This document shows, one piece after another, positions 8,855-18,835 of a DNA stretch of 64,000 bases. The stretch's first letter is position 1; the number at the start of each line of letters is the position of its first letter. The notes under the pieces are model-generated. The model did no database searches. It had not been told where the DNA came from and saw only the letters and a program-made list of their open reading frames with translations. Source of the stretch: CAVTSA01 sp963737225 (lineage in GTDB: Bacteria > Chloroflexota > Dormibacteria > Dormibacterales > Dormibacteraceae); assembly GCA_963737225.1 (NCBI GenBank), contig CAVTSA010000004.1, positions 735,833-799,832 on the forward strand, written 5' to 3'. A program made the position numbers and the translations under genes.

Positions 8855-9799
8855 TCAGTCGCCGCCCTCGCCCACCACCAGATCGACCACCATCGACACG
8901 TATCGACCACCCTTCACATCGCCATCGGCGACCAGCCGCGGCTGCGCCAAAGCGGCCCCGTTTTCGACGAGCGACAAGAGCAGCGGCCGGCCACCCACGA
9001 AGGCCTCGGCCGGCGTCACCACCGCCACGTAGCCGTCCGACCCCACCGCGGCGACCCAGGTCGTGAGCCCGATTGGGAGACGGGCCGCAGCGAGAGCTCC
9101 AGTCAGCGGCGGCCCTTCTTCGGTGTCCGTCACGCTGCTGGTTCCAGCGAGAAAGGTGACCGTCAGCGTCTCTTCCGGAAGCCGGCTCAGATCCTGCGAC
9201 GTGAGCTGGACCTGCCGATTCCCAGACAGCACGTCGATGGCTCCCGACGGGGGCGTGGTCGGGGTTGGATTGACAACGCCGACCGTGATCCCCGAGACCT
9301 GGTCGATCCAGCGCAGGGACGTGCTGTCGCCCGGGACCACCAGCGCGGGTGCCCACAGGTGCCGGTCGCCCTCGGCCAGCGCCACCACCGCGGGATGGTC
9401 ACCAAAGCTCGCATCCAACTCGCCCAGCGCGAACGTGACCCGGCGGCCATCCGCCCCCTGGACCGTCACGATTACACGCAAGAGGGCGTTCTTCGCCGAC
9501 GGGAGGACCGGGCTCGAGAGGTCGACAAGCGTCTCCAGGCTCACCCCCTGGACCGCGACCGTGCCCCCTCCCGGCCGGTGCGCCGTAGACGTCACGCTCG
9601 GCAGCGCGGCCAGCTGGCTCACCGAATACGTGGCCGGGGCCGTCACCTCTCCCCCGACGCGAACCAGCGGGCCGGCCCACGCCATGGCCCTGAACGGCGC
9701 CAAAATGATCAACCCGAGCAACGAGATCACCATCGCGCCCATGACAAAGCCCGCCACCCGACCTCTCATCCGAACCACCCCCCGTTCAAATCCACTCAT
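8855..9799 (-). CDS. Secreted protein with two molybdopterin-oxidoreductase-like domains
   Basis: 314 residues. A hydrophobic segment (residues about 16-42) acts as signal or anchor. Two tandem copies of a sulfite-oxidase-fold-like (Oxidored_molyb) domain follow: about 46-175 (VGGEVTAPATYSVSQLAALP ... DSTSLRWIDQVSGI) and about 185-314 (VLSGNRQVQLTSQDLSRLP ... VKGGRYVSMVVDLVV). The protein has no cysteine, so the Mo-ligating Cys of true sulfite oxidases is missing and catalysis is unlikely. It may be a binding or scaffold protein outside the membrane. The molybdate genes lie 2-5 kb away. Confidence 0.65.
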   Translation of the reverse strand: MSGFERGVVRMRGRVAGFVMGAMVISLLGLIILAPFRAMAWAGPLVRVGGEVTAPATYSVSQLAALPSVTSTAHRPGGGTVAVQGVSLETLVDLSSPVLPSAKNALLRVIVTVQGADGRRVTFALGELDASFGDHPAVVALAEGDRHLWAPALVVPGDSTSLRWIDQVSGITVGVVNPTPTTPPSGAIDVLSGNRQVQLTSQDLSRLPEETLTVTFLAGTSSVTDTEEGPPLTGALAAARLPIGLTTWVAAVGSDGYVAVVTPAEAFVGGRPLLLSLVENGAALAQPRLVADGDVKGGRYVSMVVDLVVGEGGD

Positions 9800-9803
9800 G
9801 CGC

Positions 9804-9839
9804 CCAAAAGATCGGAGGGCCGCCAGGGGCGACCCTCCG
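9804..9839 (-). terminator. Rho-independent terminator
   Basis: The stem CGGAGGG...CCCTCCG has inner CGCC/GGCG pairs and is followed on the minus strand by a T-rich ATCTTTT. It sits after the second aldehyde dehydrogenase and before the next minus-strand gene, so it ends the aldehyde dehydrogenase transcript. Confidence 0.7.
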
Positions 9840-9893
9840 TCTGCTGTTCGCCCCCTGACAGGGCCGGTGAGAACCTTCCGAAAGCGAGCCCTG

Positions 9894-11393
9894 CTATCCG
9901 TTCAGGCTGGTGACGACGGACTTGGTCTCGAGGTAGTTCTCGAGCACTGAGTGGCCCATCTCACGACCCCATCCGGACTCCTTGTAGCCTCCGAAGGGCA
10001 TCGCGGCATCGAACACGTGGTACGTGTTGATCCACACGGTCCCCGCTCGGAGCCGCTTCGCGGTCTTGAGAGCCTTGTTGATGTCGCGCGTGAAGACTCC
10101 GGCCGCCAGGCCGTAGTTGGTGTCGTTGGCGGTGCCCACGATCTCTTCCGGATCGCTGAACGGAATCGCGCAGACGACAGGACCGAAGATCTCCTCGCGG
10201 ACGACCTTCATGTCCGGTGTCGTGTCGGTCAAGACCGTGGGTTGGACGAAGTAGCCCCGGTTGCCGAGGCGCCCGCCACCGACCTGGGCGTGCGCTCCCT
10301 GCTCCCGCCCCGATTCCAGGTAACCCAGCACCTTGCCGAACTGCTCGTCCGAGATCAGGGGTCCCATCTGCGAGGTTTCGTCGAGCCCGGGGGCGACGCG
10401 GATCTTTTCCGCCACCTCTGACACTCCGGAGACCACCTGGTCGAAGATCCCCTTCTCCACGAAGAGCCGCGATCCGGCGTTGCAGCACTGACCGTGGTTG
10501 AAGAAGATCGCGTTCGCCGAGTTGACGATCGCGCTGTCCAGATCGGCGTCGGCATAGACCACGTTGGGAGACTTGCCGCCGAGCTCCAGCGAGACCTTCT
10601 TCAAGTTGCCCGCGGCAGCCTGGATGATCAGGCGCCCAACCTCCGTCGACCCCGTGAACGCCACCTTGTCGACGTCGGGATGCGCGGCCAGGGGGGCCCC
10701 CGCGCCGGGACCGTCGCCGGTGACCACGTTGACCACGCCGCGCGGCAGGTCCAGCTCCTGAATGAGCTCCGCGAGGCGGAGGGCGGACAGCGGCGTCTGC
10801 TCGGCCGGCTTCAGCACCACCGTGCATCCCGCTGCCAGCGCCGGGCCGAGCTTCCATGCCGCCATCAGGAGGGGGAAGTTCCACGGAATGATCTGGCCCA
10901 CCACACCGACCGGCTCGCGCAGCGTGAACGCGAGGTAGTCGCCGGGACCGGTGATCGCCGAGATCGGGATCGTATTGCCTTCGATCTTGGTGGCCCAGCC
11001 GGCCATGTAGTGGAAGAGGTCCGCGGCCAGCGCGACGTCGGCGGCGCGAGCGATCGCGAACGGTTTCCCGTTGTCGAGCGACTCCAGTGCGGCCAGCTCG
11101 TCCCGGTGCTCGAGGATCGTGTCACCGATCTTGTGGATCAGCTTTCCACGGTCACTGGCGGTCATGGTGCGCCACGTGGAACCGTCCGCGAACGCCCGGC
11201 GGGCAGCCTTGACGGCCCGGTCGATGTCCTCCTTCTTGCCCGCTGCGACGTGCGTCAGCACCTCCTCGGTGGAGGGGTCGATGGTGGGAAACGTCTCGCC
11301 CGAGGCGGCTTCCACCCACTCGCCGTCGATCAGGAGCCTGTGCTTTTGGTCGATGAACTCCCGAGCACGCGAATCAACTTCCATTACCGCCAT
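9894..11393 (-). CDS. NAD(P)-dependent aldehyde dehydrogenase
   Basis: 499 residues, normal for the family. Cofactor motif IIPWNFPLLMAAWK, FTGSTEVGR, ELGGKSPNVV with the catalytic Glu, and the active-site Cys in HGQCCNAGSRLFV. It resembles class 1/2 ALDHs (acetaldehyde or broad aliphatic aldehydes). It is a paralogue of the enzyme at 6619-8118, differing for instance in an adjacent second Cys (QCC). It is monocistronic, with a terminator downstream and the shared GGTAGTCTCAC motif upstream. Confidence 0.93.
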   Translation of the reverse strand: MAVMEVDSRAREFIDQKHRLLIDGEWVEAASGETFPTIDPSTEEVLTHVAAGKKEDIDRAVKAARRAFADGSTWRTMTASDRGKLIHKIGDTILEHRDELAALESLDNGKPFAIARAADVALAADLFHYMAGWATKIEGNTIPISAITGPGDYLAFTLREPVGVVGQIIPWNFPLLMAAWKLGPALAAGCTVVLKPAEQTPLSALRLAELIQELDLPRGVVNVVTGDGPGAGAPLAAHPDVDKVAFTGSTEVGRLIIQAAAGNLKKVSLELGGKSPNVVYADADLDSAIVNSANAIFFNHGQCCNAGSRLFVEKGIFDQVVSGVSEVAEKIRVAPGLDETSQMGPLISDEQFGKVLGYLESGREQGAHAQVGGGRLGNRGYFVQPTVLTDTTPDMKVVREEIFGPVVCAIPFSDPEEIVGTANDTNYGLAAGVFTRDINKALKTAKRLRAGTVWINTYHVFDAAMPFGGYKESGWGREMGHSVLENYLETKSVVTSLNG

Positions 11394-11429
11394 GGCATAC
11401 CTCCACGCCGCGCAAGCAGCTAGTCGCGA

Positions 11430-11440
11430 GTGAGACTACC
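11430..11440 (-). promoter_or_regulatory. GGTAGTCTCAC motif upstream of the second aldehyde dehydrogenase
   Basis: On the minus strand the 11-mer GGTAGTCTCAC lies 36 bases before the aldehyde dehydrogenase start, identical to the site at 6545-6555. The flanking sequence differs, which supports selection on the motif itself. Confidence 0.45.
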
Positions 11441-11533
11441 GGACCCGAGCGATCATACTCGCGCCCGTCATCCGACGGAACCACCTCCCCCTTCCGGTAG
11501 CCGATAGGCGGCGGCCTGATGCATCATCGAGTG

Positions 11534-11737
11534 ATGGAGCTTTCCGCGCGCAACCAGATCCCGGGGACCGTGACCTCGGTCAAGTTGGGCACCGTGATGG
11601 CGGAGATCGCGGTCCGGATCGAGGCGGGTGACGTCGTCGCCGCGATCACCGCCGGCTCTGCAACCGCGCTCGAACTCAAGGAGGGCGACCGGGTCACCGT
11701 GGTTGTGAAGTCGACCGAGGTGATGATCGGTAAGTAG
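11534..11737 (+). CDS. mop: Mop-type molybdate-binding protein (molbindin)
   Basis: 67 residues, MELSARNQIPGTVTSVKLGT onward: a single Mop/TOBE domain with the conserved SARNQ start and GDVVAAITAGSATALELKEG core. Such proteins oligomerise and store or sense molybdate in the cytoplasm. The start five codons inside the open frame was chosen because Mop proteins begin M-(K/E)-(L/I)-S-A-R-N. It is divergent from the downstream aldehyde dehydrogenase and convergent with modC, which supports a role in molybdate homeostasis. Confidence 0.9.
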   Translation: MELSARNQIPGTVTSVKLGTVMAEIAVRIEAGDVVAAITAGSATALELKEGDRVTVVVKSTEVMIGK

Positions 11738-11810
11738 TCGGCCCAGCCCGCCCGGCGAGGCAGGGTCGAGCGTGGATCGGCGAGGCGAATCGGGCTGCGG
11801 AGGAGGTGGC

Positions 11811-12875
11811 TCAGGCTTCGTAGGCGGTGATGCCGGCCGCGTCGGCGGTCGCCCAGACGTGGCCTCCTTCGTCGAGGCGAAACTGATCGACGGCCGTGGG
11901 CGCGACCTCCGCCATCACGGTCGGGGTCCCCTCGACGCGAACGCGAACGCGATCCCCCATGAGATCGATACCGGCCGCGGTACCGCGCCAGGTATTCGGA
12001 CCCGGGTTTGCCGGCGCTTCACGCGTGATCGACACCGCCGACGGCCGAACCATGACGAGCACCGGTCCCCCGAGTTCGGTGCGAACCGTCAGCTCGCCTC
12101 CACCTTCGAAGGTCACGACGCCACTCTTCGCGGTGCCCCGCAGGAGCGTGACTCCGACCAGATCGGCCACATAGGTCGAACGGGGGCGGTCGGCGACTTG
12201 AGCCGGCGTTCCCCGCTGCACGACCAGCCCACCCTCGAGCACGACCAGCTCGTCAGCCATCGCGACCGCGTCGGCCAGATCGTGGGTCACGAGCACGCTG
12301 GCTACCCTGGCCCCGCGGAGCACCCGCCGCAGATGGCGGCGCACCTCTACCTTGGTCGATACGTCCAGCGCTGCCAGCGGCTCGTCGAGCAGGATCAGGT
12401 GGGGCTCCAGCACGAGCGTCCGCGCCATCGCCACGCGCTGCTGCTGACCACCCGAGAGCGAACCCGGCCGGGCGGCGCCGATCCCGTGCAGGCCGAGACC
12501 TTCCAGCGTCGCTTCCGCACGCTCTCGCGCCGCCGCCCGGCGAACGCCGCGCGCCCGCAGCCCAAAGGCGACGTTGTCCACCGCCGTCATGTGGGGAAAG
12601 AGCAGGTAGTCCTGGAACATCAGCCCGACCTTTCGGCGTTCGGGGGACACCCGAATATGGCGAGCCGGCTCTTCGAGCACCTGCCCGTCCAGCGCGATCC
12701 TGCCGCCCGCGAGCGGCTGCAACCCCGACAGCGCACGGAGGGCGGTGGTCTTCCCCGATCCGTTGGGGCCGACCAGGCCGAGGACTTTCCCCGCCTCGAC
12801 GCCGAACGCCGCATCAAGGGAGAACCGGCTGAGGCTGACCTTTACATCTGCCTCGAGCAGCGGCCCTTCGCTCAC
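11811..12875 (-). CDS. modC: Molybdate ABC transporter ATP-binding protein
   Basis: 354 residues. The N-terminal ATPase has Walker A GPNGSGKTT, a Q-loop in LMFQDYLLFPHM, signature LSGGQQQR and Walker B LILLDEPLAALD. The C-terminal ~120 residues form a TOBE/Mop-like regulatory domain, as in ModC. It powers molybdate import with ModB and ModA. Its start overlaps the modB stop (ATGA). Confidence 0.93.
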   Translation of the reverse strand: MSEGPLLEADVKVSLSRFSLDAAFGVEAGKVLGLVGPNGSGKTTALRALSGLQPLAGGRIALDGQVLEEPARHIRVSPERRKVGLMFQDYLLFPHMTAVDNVAFGLRARGVRRAAARERAEATLEGLGLHGIGAARPGSLSGGQQQRVAMARTLVLEPHLILLDEPLAALDVSTKVEVRRHLRRVLRGARVASVLVTHDLADAVAMADELVVLEGGLVVQRGTPAQVADRPRSTYVADLVGVTLLRGTAKSGVVTFEGGGELTVRTELGGPVLVMVRPSAVSITREAPANPGPNTWRGTAAGIDLMGDRVRVRVEGTPTVMAEVAPTAVDQFRLDEGGHVWATADAAGITAYEA

Positions 12876-13660
12876 TGCGAGGAGCGCCCGCGCGTGAAGA
12901 TCATCACGACCAGGCTCACCACGGCGATCACGAGGCTCAGCGCGATCGCCTCGTCCATCCTCCCCGAGGACTGGCTGATGTAGATCGCAAGAGGCGCCGT
13001 CTGGGTGACGCCGGGCAGGTTGCCGGCGAACGTGATGGTGGCTCCAAACTCGCCGAGCGCGCGCGACCAGGTGAGCACCGCGCCCGCCACCAGCGCCGGC
13101 GCGATCAACGGGAGGGTGACTCGCCGGAAGACCATCAGGCGCCCGGCACCGAGGCTGCGCGCGGCGTCCTCGAGCCGGACATTCATGGACCGCAACCCCG
13201 CCTCCACCGTGATCACGAAGAACGGCATGGCGACGAAGGACTCGGCGACGATGACGCCGGGAAAGGTGAACGGCAGCGTGATCCCGGTCAGGGTGTCGAG
13301 CGGCATGCCGATGATGCCCCGCCGGCCGTAGGCGAGCAGCAGCGCGATCCCGCCCACCACGGGTGGGAGCACCATCGGCAGGGTGGTCACGCCGCGGAGG
13401 AGCGCCTTGCCTCGGAAGTCGATCCGCGCCAGCAGCCAGGCCAGCGGGAACCCGAACAGAAGCGCCAGCACGGTGGCCGAGAGTGAGGCGATGACCGACA
13501 GCGTCAACGCGCTCACCGAGGTCGGAGCCCGCAGCAACTCCGGCATCGTCGACCAGGGCGCCCGGATCACCATCCCGATGAGCGGGAAGATGATGAAGAG
13601 GCTGGTGATTGCGGCCAGGAGTACGACGAGCGGGGTAAAAACCGACCGCGACCCTCCCAT
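12872..13660 (-). CDS. modB: Molybdate ABC transporter permease
   Basis: 262 residues from MGGSRSVFTPLVVLLAAI. The open frame extends further but only as low-complexity Arg/Ser sequence, so this ATG, 7 bases after modA, is preferred. About five or six membrane spans are visible, with the permease EAA-type loop around EDAARSLGAGRLMVFRRVTL. The sequence ALGEFGATITFAGN is typical of ModB. It lies between modA and modC in one operon. Confidence 0.93.
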   Translation of the reverse strand: MGGSRSVFTPLVVLLAAITSLFIIFPLIGMVIRAPWSTMPELLRAPTSVSALTLSVIASLSATVLALLFGFPLAWLLARIDFRGKALLRGVTTLPMVLPPVVGGIALLLAYGRRGIIGMPLDTLTGITLPFTFPGVIVAESFVAMPFFVITVEAGLRSMNVRLEDAARSLGAGRLMVFRRVTLPLIAPALVAGAVLTWSRALGEFGATITFAGNLPGVTQTAPLAIYISQSSGRMDEAIALSLVIAVVSLVVMIFTRGRSSQ

Positions 13661-13667
13661 CGTGCCC

Positions 13668-14474
13668 CTACTCCGGCGCCAGGAAGCCGTAGGACTGGAG
13701 GGTCTTCTGGCCCTGATCTCCGAGGACGAAGTTGATGAAGGCCTCGGCCGCCTTATGGTTCGGTGCGTCCTTGAGTTGCACGATCGGATAGGTCGCGTAG
13801 ACATTCAGCTCCGGGGGAATCGGCACCCCGGTCAACTTGTCGCCGGCCGCCTTGACGTCGGTGACGTAGACGATGCCGGCGTCCGCCTCGCCCAGTGACA
13901 CCTTGGTCACCACACCGGAAACGCTGGTCTCCTCGCTGACCGGGTTGACCGTGATCCCGGCCTTTTGGAACACCTCGCTCGAATAAGAGCCGCAGGGTAC
14001 GGTCGGAGCGCACACCACGACCTTGATGTCTGGATTGGCGAGGTCCTGGACGGTCATGATGTTCTTGGGGTTCCCCTTCTCGGCCGCGATCTCCAGCTGA
14101 TTGCGGGCGAACGTCTGGGGACTGCCCGAGGCGTCGCCGGCGCTGGTCACCTTCTCCATGTTGGTGGTGTCTGCGGAGGCGAAGACGTCCGCCGGGGCTC
14201 CCTGCTGGATCTGGGTCACGAGCGACGAGCTGCCCGCGTAGCTGAACTTCACCTGCACCCCCGGATTGGCGTCGTGGAACTCTTTCCCGATCTGGTCGAA
14301 GGCCGAGGTGAGCGAGGCTGCCGCAAGCACGACGACGGTGCCGCTGAGCCCGCTGCCACTCGAGGTGGAAGAGCCGGAGCTGCCGCACGAAGCCGCCACC
14401 AAGAGGACGGTCGCCATCAGAACCGCTACCCAGCCGGCTCCACGGCGCCGGGACAGGTCGAAGTCGGTGCGCAT
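13668..14474 (-). CDS. modA: Molybdate-binding lipoprotein
   Basis: 268 residues starting MRTDFDLSRRRG, preceded by AGAGGTG at good spacing; a GTG three codons upstream overlaps that site. A signal peptide ends in the lipobox LLVAASC, followed by a Ser/Gly linker, so it is a lipid-anchored solute-binding protein. The mature domain begins VVVLAAASLTSAFDQIGKEF, the ModA hallmark. It captures molybdate/tungstate for ModBC. Confidence 0.94.
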   Translation of the reverse strand: MRTDFDLSRRRGAGWVAVLMATVLLVAASCGSSGSSTSSGSGLSGTVVVLAAASLTSAFDQIGKEFHDANPGVQVKFSYAGSSSLVTQIQQGAPADVFASADTTNMEKVTSAGDASGSPQTFARNQLEIAAEKGNPKNIMTVQDLANPDIKVVVCAPTVPCGSYSSEVFQKAGITVNPVSEETSVSGVVTKVSLGEADAGIVYVTDVKAAGDKLTGVPIPPELNVYATYPIVQLKDAPNHKAAEAFINFVLGDQGQKTLQSYGFLAPE

Positions 14475-14569
14475 CGAAGTCACCTCTTGTTGCAGAGAAC
14501 AGCGTTCGACTAGACCGGCCTGCCCGGCCCCTCCCCCAGCTAGTCAAACTGATAGTAGCCGGGAAATCC

Positions 14570-14600
14570 GGGGACTGTCCATGTCCCCGAAAGGGGACAG
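14570..14600. promoter_or_regulatory. Mutually exclusive hairpins upstream of modA
   Basis: GGGGAC (14570-14575), GTCCCC (14583-14588) and GGGGAC (14593-14598) can pair in two exclusive ways; the second has a GAAA loop. CTGTCC (14575-14580) can also pair with GGACAG (14595-14600). It lies about 100 bases upstream of modA on the opposite side from its coding region, so it could be in the modA leader. No match to the known Moco riboswitch consensus was recognised. Confidence 0.35.
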
Positions 14601-14894
14601 CCGCGTCATGAGGCACGATTTATCACCGTCGAGGCACCCGCCGGACCACGCCCCATTCAGCGATGCCGGGCGATCTATTCGACCGCAGCCCCCACCGAGG
14701 GCCTGCAGCCCTGGGCGCCTACGTGTAGCCGGGCCTTCTCTTTTTCGCGAGGATCGCCACGCGGATCATCACCGTCGAATCCAAAGGGCACGATTGTCAA
14801 CCTGCGTACTCGGTCCACTCGCGGCGGGGGCCAGGGTCGCTCCCGTGGCCGCGGGCGGACTCGCTCCGCACTCGGGGTGGCCTTCCCCCGAGAG

Positions 14895-14936
14895 TTGGTC
14901 GAGGAGGCGGGATTCGAACCCGCGGCCCCCTGGTCC
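14895..14936 (-). repeat. Left attachment site: partial tRNA-Pro copy
   Basis: 42 bases identical to 23042-23083, covering the T-arm and 3' acceptor of the minus-strand tRNA-Pro. Identity stops in the variable/anticodon-stem region, so this is a fragment, not a tRNA gene. Confidence 0.9.
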
Positions 14937-15015
14937 AAACATGTCATCTGTCTAGTTCAACGAACTCGGCCAACTCGCTAAAACGCGCAGGTCACATAAC
15001 TCATGGCTCTCACAC

Positions 15016-15462
15016 TTTGCTGACGTCTTGCACACTCCAAATCGTAGCGAGGGACGTAGCTGAGTTTGCGGTTGATCGCGAGGATCGGCGCATTCTGTGA
15101 GTCGTTGCGGTGCGGATAGCGGGAGACGAGTCGGATGGCCTGCTACGACTCGTTTTGACGCTGCGCGATCCCTCGACCGCGGTAGTCAGGCTCACTGGCA
15201 GTGTTGCGGGTGTGCAATGGCCCGCTCGACGGGGTTCGAGGAAGCTCATCGCGACCAACTGATCACCATCGCAGGCCATCCAGAGCCGGTCGAGGTGGAA
15301 CGAGGGTGATCCATCGCTCCTGGACGGCTGCTCGGTCCGCAACTGTATCGTCCACGGCATGTGGCAGGCCTGGCTGGTTGTTGTACATCCGACAACGGCA
15401 TCGAGCAGCTGCTTCATGGGCACCCAAAGCCCATGACGCATCACAATCCTCTGTTTCGCCAT
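15016..15462 (-). pseudogene. GNAT acetyltransferase pseudogene
   Basis: One frame carries FHLDRLWMACDGDQLVAMS, followed in a second frame by TASEPDYRGRGIAQR, which contains the acetyl-CoA-binding R/Q-x-x-G-x-G motif. A third frame continues IRLVSRYPHRNDSQNAPILA then INRKLSYVPRYDLE, the usual GNAT C-terminus. At least two frameshifts and a stop (TAG) separate these parts. The function before decay was N-acetyl transfer to an unknown substrate. It lies just inside the left end of element 1. Confidence 0.7.
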
Positions 15463-17486
15463 CGGGCGCGACTCCTGGCGCATCGCCGGTAGCCGATCGC
15501 GACCCGGACAGATCGAGCTCCTGCTCGACACGCTTCTGGTGTGCTTGTACCCGGCGGCGACAAAGGCGGCGTTGAGATAGCCTTCATCGTTCCTCGACAC
15601 CCCTCAATTGCTTCGGATGGCCGAGTGCGAGCGCTTCAGGCGGCCTAGGGTCTCGAAGGTGGCTGCACGGGCTCTGGGCACCAGAACAGATGCACGGTAG
15701 TAACACGGCCGGGCCCCGATGTCGCCTCATCAGGGTGCGGAAGCTCGCCACTCCGATAGGCGTCGCCCAGCCAGCACCAGGTGAAGGTGAGGGACCTCTG
15801 CGCCCGGGTGGCTCAGGTTGTAGGTGAATGTTGGAGGATCGAGGGCTCCTGCGGGCGAGCGCGGATCTCCAGGTCTGCGGCAAGGCGGGCATCGGCGATG
15901 GCGGCGGGTCGCGACTCCAGGGCCATGGAAGGGGGATGCGACGTGCGCGTTTCCCACCGGATCGGGGATACGACGCGCTGAGCGGCCAGCCGGTCCGCGA
16001 GGCCGTCCGTAAAGACGATCACATCGCGCAGGCTGAGCCGAGAACAGTGCACACCGCTTGCACCGTGCAAAAGTCGGCTTCCGCTGGCCTGACCATGTCA
16101 CTGAGCGTGCGGGTCGACGTGAGCCTGCCGTGCGAGCTCTGGACGCGTCCACCTTCGGAGGACGCGCGAGCGATCAGGCGCACCAGGTCAGTCGCGAACG
16201 CGCTCCCCGACTCGGGCTCTGAGCTGGGAAGACCAGACAGGTTCTCCACTTTGTTCACGCACGTCTCGTGGAAGCTTTGCTCGTACGCGTACGGAACTCC
16301 GGATCGCGGCAGGTGGCGCGGGGATAGCGAGGGCTGAGCTGATTCAATCCACTCGGCCAGCAGCGGTCACTGACATCCCCATAGCAGGTCACGACCATCG
16401 CCAGGCTCGGCACGACGGCACGGTCGATCCAGTTGAGCGTGCGATCCACCGACAGGTGGCGCGGCGGTCAACGAACGAGCTTCAGATCTGATCTACGGCG
16501 CCTACGAACGGCCCACCAGGGAAGCAGCTTCACGTTCGGGGCGCTATGCGTCCTTCTGTGCGAAGTCCGAACTCACGCAGGCAGCCACACGAACGCGCAA
16601 CTCAGAGTCGTCGCGCGCCGTTCGAGGAGGCCGACGACGACGGCGTGCGCGTACGCGTCTTTGTCTCCCGCTCGATTGTGTCGGCGCTCGTCTGTCGTAG
16701 ATGCGAACGCAGCGCCGTGACGATCTACGGCTGACATAGAGCGTGTTGCCTCCGGCCGTTGGACGAGGTCCACGTGTGCATCACGAGACCGTCCGACCCC
16801 GCTTGACCAAGAGACTGTCTGGCCAGCCAGGACCGCGCGGTATGCGTCCAGTGGCGGAAGGGGACACTGTCCACGGCCAGGTCAGGCGGACCACGGCGCA
16901 CGCGACGACAGATCTTCAAGCGGGTCAGCAGTTGCAGGAGCGCATCGACCCTGACCGCGCACGCGTCACCCGGCAGGACTACGTGGACGTTGTCCTCCGC
17001 CTTGGACTGGCCTCCGAGAGAAGCGGCACCGAGTACTCGCGGCGCGCCGTAGAACTGAGCGCCACCGGGAGCGTCAACTCTCCACGCCGACCTCCTACGA
17101 GATGGAACGCCTCTGACACCAGCTGGGCAACTCGGTCCGCGTCGACACCCCAGATCGTCACGGCAGCCAGTCGATAGACCACCGGGATGCCTGTATCACC
17201 AGTGAGGGGCAAAGGGGGCGCGGGCGCCGGCCAGGCTCCGACGAAGTGTCCGTTCCGAAGCACGGCTCGCCTGCGGACCGTCGGGTTCTTCCGGGCTGAC
17301 GGTCCGCGGCTGAGGCTGCGAGGGGAACTGCACCGGGCTGTCAAGGCTCCCCTTCGGCGCTTGCGGCCTTGACCGCTCTCGCTCGGCGATCGGCCGTTCG
17401 CGGGAGGTAGCTATCACCCGGTATGGCGGAACCTCCGACGGCAGCGTTGTCACGATGTCACGCCGCGTCTCCGCTACGGCCGCCCT
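15463..17486. other. Decayed DNA inside element 1, no intact gene
   Basis: About 2 kb with no convincing intact reading frame. Minus-strand fragments at about 15813-16070 (DVIVFTDGLADRLAAQRVVS) and 17030-17200 (GIPVVYRLAAVTIWGVDADR) look protein-like but are short and belong to no family I recognise. They are probably remnants of element cargo. By analogy with element 2, the replication-initiator gene might be expected near here but was not detected. Confidence 0.45.
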
Positions 17487-18835
17487 TCACTGTCTCCGCC
17501 CGTGCGGGGCGGCGTAGGCGAAGGCAGACGAGCTTCGGACGGATTGCCACTCAAGCAGCTCCGCGGGGTCGCGCGCCAGGTCTGCAGTCGCTGTGCAGAT
17601 CCGTGCACGTCCTCGTCGCTGACGTACGGAGCCGCACCGGACAAAGCCCGGACGGCCCTGCACGACCATCGACGCGACGCCCACGTAGGCCGGGTCCTGC
17701 AGTGCGACCGGGTTCGCGTCGGGGTACTGACCGGATGACCGCCCAAGCGCTGCACGGCCGCCTCATCTGTCCTCGCGCAAGGACAGCGCCACCGGGCAGA
17801 CGTCCCGGATCGCCGTCGGGATCGCGTCACCAGTGGACTTCTGGGTCGCGAGCAGGGTCACGATGCAGACGTTGCGACTCTTCTTGACCAGCTCCTCGAC
17901 CAGCCGCCGGTTATAGGCCGCGAGTGCCATGAGGTCTTTGTCGCCCTTGACTTCGGCGAAGAACGTATGTGCCTCATCGATCACCAGCACAATCAGCGGC
18001 CAGCCGCCGACGGGCCGACATGCCACATGTTCTTCACGTTGAGCACGTACCGGATGACCTGCGATCGCCGTCGCCGAACTTCGTTGATGTGCCGGAACAG
18101 TCGGTTCGCCTCCCCCAAGTCGTCGCCGCAAATCGCGAAGAAGCGCGCGGCCAGGTCCTCGTAGTCAGCGCCGCCCTTGCCGTCGGCTACTGCGAGCTGC
18201 ACGGCCGGGGACGGCGCGAGACTCGCTATAAACCGGTTGAGCAGGCTCGTCTTGCCGTAGCCCGGGAGGCCGGCGATGCTCACCCCGGGGACGTTGCTGA
18301 TCCGCACCCCCACCGGGTCGGCGTACTCGTCGCGGCCGATATCCCACCGCTCGAGGTCGGCCGGGGCCGTCCCCGAGGGCACATGCGAGAACAGCTCGGT
18401 CAGGGGATCCCGCCGAACCGCTCGGATGCTCAGACGGCCCGGCTCAGGCTGCGTCACCGCGACGCGCACGCAGCCCCACGCGTTCGCCAGGTGGTCGGCC
18501 ACCTTGACCCACTCCGCTCGGCCCACACGGGGCAGAGTCCTCGCCATGACCGTCACCCCGTAGCTGTCGGCCCGTACCCGGAGGCGCGGCACCAGCACCG
18601 GCGGCCGCGACCTCCCACCCTCGCGCTCCCGGCGGCCCAGGAGCGACGACAGCAGGCCCGGCATGGGATCGACCGCGACCAGGCCCAGCATGCGGCTCAG
18701 GCGAGGCCACCGCCACCGGATGAGCCACGCTTGCCCCATCGATCGCCGCGTCTCAGGGTCCGCCCACACGTAGCGCATGACCGGCACCGCGACGATGGCC
18801 AGGACGACCACCGCCAGGACCAGGCCCGCACGCAT
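17487..18835 (-). pseudogene. TraB/FtsK-like DNA translocase, C-terminal half frameshifted
   Basis: It starts MRAGLVLAVVVLAIVAVPVM (ATG at 18835, ATGA overlap with the preceding gene) with an N-terminal membrane span. About 280 codons are intact, including the P-loop AGLPGYGKTSLLNRF. A one-base shift near 18010 moves the frame to WPLIVLVIDEAHTFFAEVKG (Walker B). Further shifts near 17775 and below break the C-terminus, where fragments such as VQGRPGFVR and APYVSDEDV remain. The homologue at 52017-53496 has the intact version of this C-terminal half. Such translocases move double-stranded DNA between cells in actinomycete elements. Confidence 0.85.

Noticed and set aside
14895..14936. A second tRNA-Pro gene
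   Set aside because: Only the 3' part is present; no anticodon arm or 5' acceptor. It is an attachment site.
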